DNA of 10,850 nt, from assembly GCA_021772595.1 (NCBI GenBank), contig JAJFLS010000621.1, positions 1 through 10,850 of the forward strand. The letters run 5' to 3'. Below, one piece after another: positions 7,316-10,850 of the stretch. The stretch's first letter is position 1. Every line of letters starts with the position of its first letter. This DNA comes from Opitutales bacterium (GTDB lineage: Bacteria; Verrucomicrobiota; Verrucomicrobiia; Opitutales; Opitutaceae). Under the pieces are notes generated by a model. That model did no database searches. It worked only from the letters and a program-made list of their open reading frames with translations, and was not told the DNA's origin. Made by a program: the position numbers and the translations under genes.

Positions 7316-8122
7316 ATGAAAAGAACCGTATCGCTACTGATCCTTTTCGCGTCGGCCCTCACGGTCCACGCCGAAAAAATAGACGTAGTCATCCTTACGG
7401 GCAGCAACAACCACAAATGGATGAACACCACACCGGTTCTGGAAAAGATTCTGGAGCAGAGCGGCACGTTCACGGTGGATGTCGTGACGGAGCCCGAGCA
7501 GCTAACGGCAGCGGTGCTTGCGAAGTACGACGTGCTCCTGAGCAATTGGAACGCCTACGGGAAAGAGAAACCTGTGCCATGGTCGGCCGCTCTGAGAACC
7601 GCTTATGTGGAATTCGTGCGCAATTGTGGCGGGCATGTGGTGGTGCATGCCGGTTCCGCATCCTTTCCCGAATGGGACGATTATCAGAAGCTAAGCCTGG
7701 CTACGTGGGAAAAGGAACAGACTGGCCATGGCCCGCGGCATGAGTTCGAAGTTCGTATGACCGAAGCCGATCACCCCGTTGCCGAGGGATTGGAAGATTT
7801 TAGAACAAACGATGAGTTATGGTATCGCGCGGCCGTACAGCTGGGCGCCACGGTACTGACGGAAGCTTATTCCAAGGTAACGAAAAACTGGGAACCCAGC
7901 GCCCTGGCCGGTTGGTTCGGCAAAGGCCGCTGCTTCACCTTGTTGCTAGGGCATGGCGCGGAGAAAATGCAAACCGACGGATTCCAGACCCTGCTCCTGC
8001 GTGGCGCCGAATGGGCCGCCGATTCCGTATCGGCCCAGAGCACCCGAGCGACCAGCGAGGAAAAGCCCAACATCCTGTTCATCGCGGTCGACGACCTTCT
8101 GAGGTGCTCCGAGCTAACTTGA
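7316..8122 (+). CDS. Exported ThuA-like protein with a truncated sulfatase start at its C-terminus
   Basis: A 268-residue protein. Residues 1-19 are a signal peptide (LLILFASALTVHA|EK). Residues about 20-235 are a complete ThuA-like, class I glutamine amidotransferase-like domain: VVILTGSNNHKW, VDVVTEPEQL, the core GGHVVVHAGSASF, then DHPVAEGLEDFRTNDELWYRA and a terminal GHGAEKMQTDGFQTLLLRGAEW. ThuA is linked to trehalose and other disaccharide use through 3-keto-sugars, though its chemistry is not well fixed. The oddity is the end: residues 250-261 (KPNILFIAVDDL) are the canonical N-terminal beta strand and metal-binding Asp pair of a type I sulfatase, followed by LRCSELT and a stop. Either a ThuA-sulfatase fusion lost its second domain, or a deletion joined ThuA to the mature start of a neighbouring sulfatase. 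The ThuA domain itself looks intact and could still work. It is the last gene of the AraC-led set and convergent with the sulfatase at 8199-9638. Confidence 0.88.
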   Translation: MKRTVSLLILFASALTVHAEKIDVVILTGSNNHKWMNTTPVLEKILEQSGTFTVDVVTEPEQLTAAVLAKYDVLLSNWNAYGKEKPVPWSAALRTAYVEFVRNCGGHVVVHAGSASFPEWDDYQKLSLATWEKEQTGHGPRHEFEVRMTEADHPVAEGLEDFRTNDELWYRAAVQLGATVLTEAYSKVTKNWEPSALAGWFGKGRCFTLLLGHGAEKMQTDGFQTLLLRGAEWAADSVSAQSTRATSEEKPNILFIAVDDLLRCSELT

Positions 8123-8190
8123 TGACCGGGATTCGATCGCAACCCGGGAAACGTTTCAAAACAGGGAACACCCGAGCCGACTTTGACGCG
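8063..8190 (+). pseudogene. Remnant of a sulfatase 5' region fused to and following ThuA
   Basis: Two scraps lie in a row. Positions 8063-8098 code, in the ThuA frame, for KPNILFIAVDDL, the sulfatase N-terminal metal-site motif. Positions 8110-8190, one base out of that frame, code for RANLMTGIRSQPGKRF and then KTGNTRADFDA. This looks like the stretch just after the formylglycine motif (C-x-P-S-R, then A/T-x-L-x-T-G) of iduronate-2-sulfatase-like enzymes; the assignment of this second scrap is from memory of the family. About 40 residues normally separate the two, so an internal deletion is implied, and everything after 8190 is gone, because the convergent sulfatase's stop lies at 8199. The catalytic Cys is not present in a proper C-x-P-S-R motif, so the remnant cannot be an active sulfatase. 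Confidence 0.7.
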
Positions 8191-8198
8191 TCCTGACG

Positions 8199-9638
8199 TC
8201 AGCGTCCCCGCGGTGTCCAGACGGGGTCGATCATTTCGGCGTTTAGGGATTGCCAGGTGGTGATCATGGAGGCGAGCTTTTCGGGGCGGGTGGAGGCGAG
8301 GTTTTTTGATTCGCTGATGTCGTTCGAGAGGTCGTAGAGTTCCCAAGCGTCGCTTTGGCCGCGACGGGGATTGCGGAGGAGTTTCCAGTCGCCGACGCGA
8401 ATGGTGGTCCGCGTATCGACGCGCCAGAAGAGGGTTTCGTGAGGACGTGTTTTGTCCTTGCCGGTCAAATACGGCATGAGGTTGACGCCGTCGTAGGTTT
8501 TCTTCGGGTCTGTTTTCGCGTTTGCGAGAGCGACGGCGGTTGCGAAGATGTCTAGAGAGAGAACGGGGTTTTCGTATATCTGGTTTTCCGGAAGGGAGTC
8601 TTTCCATTGAACTATAAAGGGGACGCGATTGCCGCCTTCGTAGACGCTACCTTTGCCGTCGCGCAGCGGGAGGTTGCTGGAAGTGAGTTCGCGGGTCGGG
8701 CCGCCGTTGTCGCTGATGAAGAAGATGAGCGTATTTTCTTCGAGCCCCTCTTCTCGCAATTTTGCAAGGACGGCGCCGACGCTGTCGTCGAGATTGGAAA
8801 GCATGGCGGCGAAGATGCGGCGCTGGATGTCTTCGATGTGTGCGAATCGTTCCATGTATTCATCTGCTCCTTGCAAGGGGCTGTGGACGGCGTTGTAGGG
8901 AAGGTAGAGAAAGAAGGGCTTGTCGGCGTGGCGGTCTATGAAATCGACGGCTTCGCGCGTGAATGCGTCGGTGAGGTTGGCATGTTCTTCAACTGGCTGG
9001 CCGGCGCGGAAGATGGGATTGTCGGCATCGTAGTCGGGCTCGGTGTTGCCCATGTGAGTGGAGTAGATCAGCTTTTCGTCCTTGGAAATCCAGCGGCCCT
9101 CGCCGCCGCCGGGGAGGACCTTGCGGCGCAGCCAGGTAGTGGTATTTGAATACGGCGGTGGAACGAAGTAGTGACCTTCGTGGAGGAAGCCGAAAAATTC
9201 GTCGAATCCGCGGCGGATGGGATTGTATTTCGCGGTGCCGCCGAGGTGCCATTTCCCGAACATGCCGGTGATGTAGCCGGCGTCGACGAGCGCGTCGGCG
9301 AGAGTCTTTTCGCCGAGAGGGAGCCCGGCGTCGGGGTCCTCGTTTTTGGCCCCGATGGGATTGAACTCGTAGCCGAAGCGTGTCTGGTAGCGGCCCGTCA
9401 TGAGCCCGGCGCGCGAGGCGCTGCAGAATGGGGCTGTGACGTAACCTTGGGTGAATCGGATGCCGTTGCGGGCAAGCGAATCGATGTGCGGCGTCGGTAT
9501 CTCGGGATTGCCTTGGCAGCCGAGCTCGCCGTAGCCGAGATCGTCGGCGACGAGGAGGACGATGTTCGGTTTCTCTGCGGCGAAGAGAGAGGCGGAGAGG
9601 AACAGGGCGAGGAGTAGGAGGGCGCGTTTGGGGGTCAT
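8199..9638 (-). CDS. Exported type I sulfatase with C-S-A-S-R formylglycine motif
   Basis: A complete 479-residue exported sulfatase acting on sulfate esters. Residues 1-20 are a signal peptide (ALLLLALFLSASLFA|AEK). D32-D33 in LLVADDLGYGELGC are metal ligands. C72-S-A-S-R76 is the formylglycine site; Ala replaces the commoner Pro, a variant accepted within the known (C/S)-x-(P/A)-x-R rule. The context SRAGLMTGRYQTRFGYEFN, then GKWHLGG, RRGFDEFFGF and FISDNGGPTREL are all conserved features, and the C-terminal ELYDLSNDISESKNLA is typical of the arylsulfatase A/GALNS-like group. The ATG at 9638 lacks a clear ribosome-binding site. The stop at 8199 is only a few bases from the sulfatase remnant on the opposite strand, and the last 25 codons are repeated at 3824-3899. 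Upstream are a repeat element and the Gfo/Idh/MocA gene at 9789, probably co-transcribed. Substrate not determinable, though the GRYQTRFGYE pattern recalls sulfatases of marine polysaccharide loci. Confidence 0.95.
   Translation of the reverse strand: MTPKRALLLLALFLSASLFAAEKPNIVLLVADDLGYGELGCQGNPEIPTPHIDSLARNGIRFTQGYVTAPFCSASRAGLMTGRYQTRFGYEFNPIGAKNEDPDAGLPLGEKTLADALVDAGYITGMFGKWHLGGTAKYNPIRRGFDEFFGFLHEGHYFVPPPYSNTTTWLRRKVLPGGGEGRWISKDEKLIYSTHMGNTEPDYDADNPIFRAGQPVEEHANLTDAFTREAVDFIDRHADKPFFLYLPYNAVHSPLQGADEYMERFAHIEDIQRRIFAAMLSNLDDSVGAVLAKLREEGLEENTLIFFISDNGGPTRELTSSNLPLRDGKGSVYEGGNRVPFIVQWKDSLPENQIYENPVLSLDIFATAVALANAKTDPKKTYDGVNLMPYLTGKDKTRPHETLFWRVDTRTTIRVGDWKLLRNPRRGQSDAWELYDLSNDISESKNLASTRPEKLASMITTWQSLNAEMIDPVWTPRGR
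8215..8290. repeat. Direct repeat copy B (within intact sulfatase 3' end)
   Basis: This is the partner of 3824-3899, with 72 of 76 bases identical in the same orientation. It lies within the last codons of the sulfatase at 8199-9638. Recombination between the copies would remove or amplify a 4391-base unit carrying the AraC, oxidoreductase, TIM-barrel and ThuA genes. Confidence 0.93.
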
Positions 9639-9654
9639 TTAGTGTGAGGGTAAA

Positions 9655-9736
9655 GGTAGGGCTGATCCCGCAGGCGCGGGATCAGCCGTGTTGGATGACT
9701 AATTGGCTCGGCGGCTTAGGGATAAGCAGCCCTACC
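9655..9736. repeat. 82-base structured repeat with perfect 10-bp terminal inverted repeats
   Basis: GGTAGGGCTG at 9655-9664 is exactly inverted as CAGCCCTACC at 9727-9736. Inside, GGCTGATCCCGC (9660-9671) pairs perfectly with GCGGGATCAGCC (9676-9687) across the loop AGGC. A second small hairpin, GCTTA-GGGA-TAAGC, lies at about 9714-9727. The element fills the gap between the sulfatase start (9638) and the oxidoreductase stop (9789). No coding sequence fits it. It resembles REP- or MITE-like non-coding repeats, and its GGTAGGG ends match the element at 1480-1547. When transcribed it would fold into a strong stem between two minus-strand genes and could act as an attenuator or mRNA-processing/stabilising element; there is no T-run for a standard terminator. 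Confidence 0.75.
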
Positions 9737-9788
9737 ATTTGCCAGATAATTGAGCCAATCGATTTGTTGAACGTAGTTTAGGGTTCAG

Positions 9789-10850
9789 CTATAGGATCCA
9801 GCCTTCTCGGAAGGTCGGTTTGATGAGAGCGTTGGCGGCTTCGTTGTCGAATTTCATTTTCGCGCGGTTGTAGACGAGTCGCGTGTTGGGTATCCGTTGA
9901 GCAAGGACGCCGACGAGAACGAACTCGGTGAGAGCGCCGCCGTAGCCGAAGTGGGAGCTCGACGGTTTTCCGTCTTTGCAGGATCGGATCCAGTCGGCTT
10001 GGTGGCCGCTTTGGCCGCCGGGGACACGTCTGGTCGATTCCGGGGCGCGTCGGTCGGACCGAACGTAGGATTGCATTTTTTCTTCGGGGAAAATCCGCAG
10101 GCTGGAGGCGCCATGCGAGCCGTGGCTGAGGCTGCCGTCGGATCCTAGAAGGAAGGCGCCGTTTGTGCCGATTTCGCTAGTGTAGTCTTTTGGTCGATCG
10201 GGGAGGAGGCCGCCGTCGTGCCATGTCATCCTGAGGGATGGCAATTTGCCTCGGGCTGGGAATTCGAAGCGGACGATGGATGCAGTGGGGTAGGTTTCCT
10301 TGCGGATTTTGTCTATGTATTTGGATACGTCTTTTTTCGCGTTGGTCGAACTTCCGAAAAGGGTGTTCCAGATTTCGGGATTGGCGTTGTAGGATACGTT
10401 CGCTTCGACGGTGAATGTCGGAGCGGCGGCGAGATCTAAAGCGAGGAAGGAGGGATCGATGATGTGGCAGCCCATGTCGCCGAGAGCTCCCGTTCCGAAA
10501 TCCTGCCAGGCTCTCCAGAAGATCGGGCAGTATGAAGGATGGTAAGGACGCTCTTGGGCGGGGCCTAGCCACAGGTCCCAGTCCAGCGTATTGGGAATTT
10601 TGGGACGATCTCCCGGTCTGCCCATTGAGGCGGGAAAGGCGTATCCGCCTGCGGGTCGGTCGCTCCAGGTTCTGACTTCGGTCACGTCGCCGATTGCTCC
10701 GTCTTGTACCCACTCGCGGCACATGCGGATTTGCTCGGAGGAGCGGCCTTGATTGCCCATTTGGGTCATGACGCCGGCTTCGCGGGCGGCTTTGGTGAGG
10801 GTACGAGTTTCGTAGATGCTGTGGGCGAGGGGCTTTTCGCAATAGACATG
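9789..10850 (-). CDS. Gfo/Idh/MocA-family oxidoreductase, N-terminus beyond right edge
   Basis: The minus-strand frame is open from the window edge (10850) to a TAG at 9789-9791, giving 353 visible residues. Visible residues 1-8 read HVYCEKPL, the end of the nucleotide-binding domain with the family E-K-P motif; the Rossmann G-x-G-x-x-G part lies outside. It continues with GVMTQMGNQGRSSEQ, WDLWLGPAQERPYHPSYCP, WRAWQDFGTGALGDMGCHII and a C-terminal KPTFREGWIL. The NTLDWDLWLGPA and GALGDMGCH segments are typical of the large planctomycete/verrucomicrobial group of these NAD(P)-dependent sugar or cyclitol oxidoreductases. A methionine 27 codons into the visible part should not be taken as the start, because conserved residues precede it. 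It is the upstream neighbour of the sulfatase at 8199-9638, with 150 bases and a structured repeat between. It is clearly a different subgroup from the Tat-exported enzyme at 5031. Substrate unknown; whether it is exported cannot be seen. Confidence 0.92.
   Translation of the reverse strand, partial: HVYCEKPLAHSIYETRTLTKAAREAGVMTQMGNQGRSSEQIRMCREWVQDGAIGDVTEVRTWSDRPAGGYAFPASMGRPGDRPKIPNTLDWDLWLGPAQERPYHPSYCPIFWRAWQDFGTGALGDMGCHIIDPSFLALDLAAAPTFTVEANVSYNANPEIWNTLFGSSTNAKKDVSKYIDKIRKETYPTASIVRFEFPARGKLPSLRMTWHDGGLLPDRPKDYTSEIGTNGAFLLGSDGSLSHGSHGASSLRIFPEEKMQSYVRSDRRAPESTRRVPGGQSGHQADWIRSCKDGKPSSSHFGYGGALTEFVLVGVLAQRIPNTRLVYNRAKMKFDNEAANALIKPTFREGWIL

Noticed and set aside
3824..8290. Direct repeat as attachment sites of an integrative element
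   Set aside because: No integrase, recombinase or transposase in the enclosed block, and the repeat is ordinary sulfatase coding sequence extending to distinct stop codons, so homologous recombination between paralogues fits better.
9660..9687. Perfect 12-bp hairpin as a Rho-independent terminator for the minus-strand oxidoreductase gene
   Set aside because: No run of T follows the stem on either strand, and the stem is part of a larger symmetrical element, so a repeat is the better description.
1..10850. tRNA, rRNA, riboswitch, CRISPR or toxin-antitoxin features
   Set aside because: Read through both strands; no conserved RNA cores, regularly spaced repeats or recognisable defence genes were seen.

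Overview
The window looks like chromosomal DNA from a heterotroph of the Planctomycetota/Verrucomicrobiota type. This is inferred from gene content: several exported type I sulfatases, two Gfo/Idh/MocA oxidoreductases (one with a Tat signal), a ThuA-like protein, a sugar isomerase/epimerase-like TIM barrel and an AraC regulator. Most starts lack a clear Shine-Dalgarno sequence, and intergenic repeats carry GGTAGGG ends, which from memory fits Opitutae-like Verrucomicrobiota. The species cannot be named from the sequence. No rRNA, tRNA, CRISPR array, transposase or integrase was found.

Layout. Left block, minus strand: an iduronate-2-sulfatase-like sulfatase (1543-3042), followed by a second sulfatase (1-1464) that runs off the left edge; a short repeat element lies between them. 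Middle, 3043-3959: a small plus-strand ORF (3159-3362), a 74-residue minus-strand ORF (3461-3685), an AT-rich stretch with a palindrome, and a fragment of a third sulfatase's 3' end (3805-3905). Right-centre, plus strand: AraC-type regulator (3960-4970), Tat-exported Gfo/Idh/MocA oxidoreductase (5031-6359), TIM-barrel sugar isomerase/epimerase-like protein (6397-7248) and ThuA-like protein (7316-8122). The ThuA protein ends in the first residues of a sulfatase and is followed by another out-of-frame sulfatase scrap. Right block, minus strand: an intact sulfatase (8199-9638), a structured repeat with perfect 10-bp terminal inverted repeats (9655-9736), and a second Gfo/Idh/MocA protein (9789-10850) that is cut by the right edge.

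The genes fit catabolism of sulfated, possibly keto- or unusual, sugars. Exported sulfatases would remove sulfate esters, and the oxidoreductase, TIM-barrel and ThuA proteins would process the sugar under control of the AraC regulator. Substrate and pathway order are inference. The clearest unusual feature is the debris of at least two lost sulfatase genes at both ends of the AraC-Gfo-TIM-ThuA block. One scrap forms a 76-bp direct repeat (72/76 identical) with the 3' end of the intact sulfatase.
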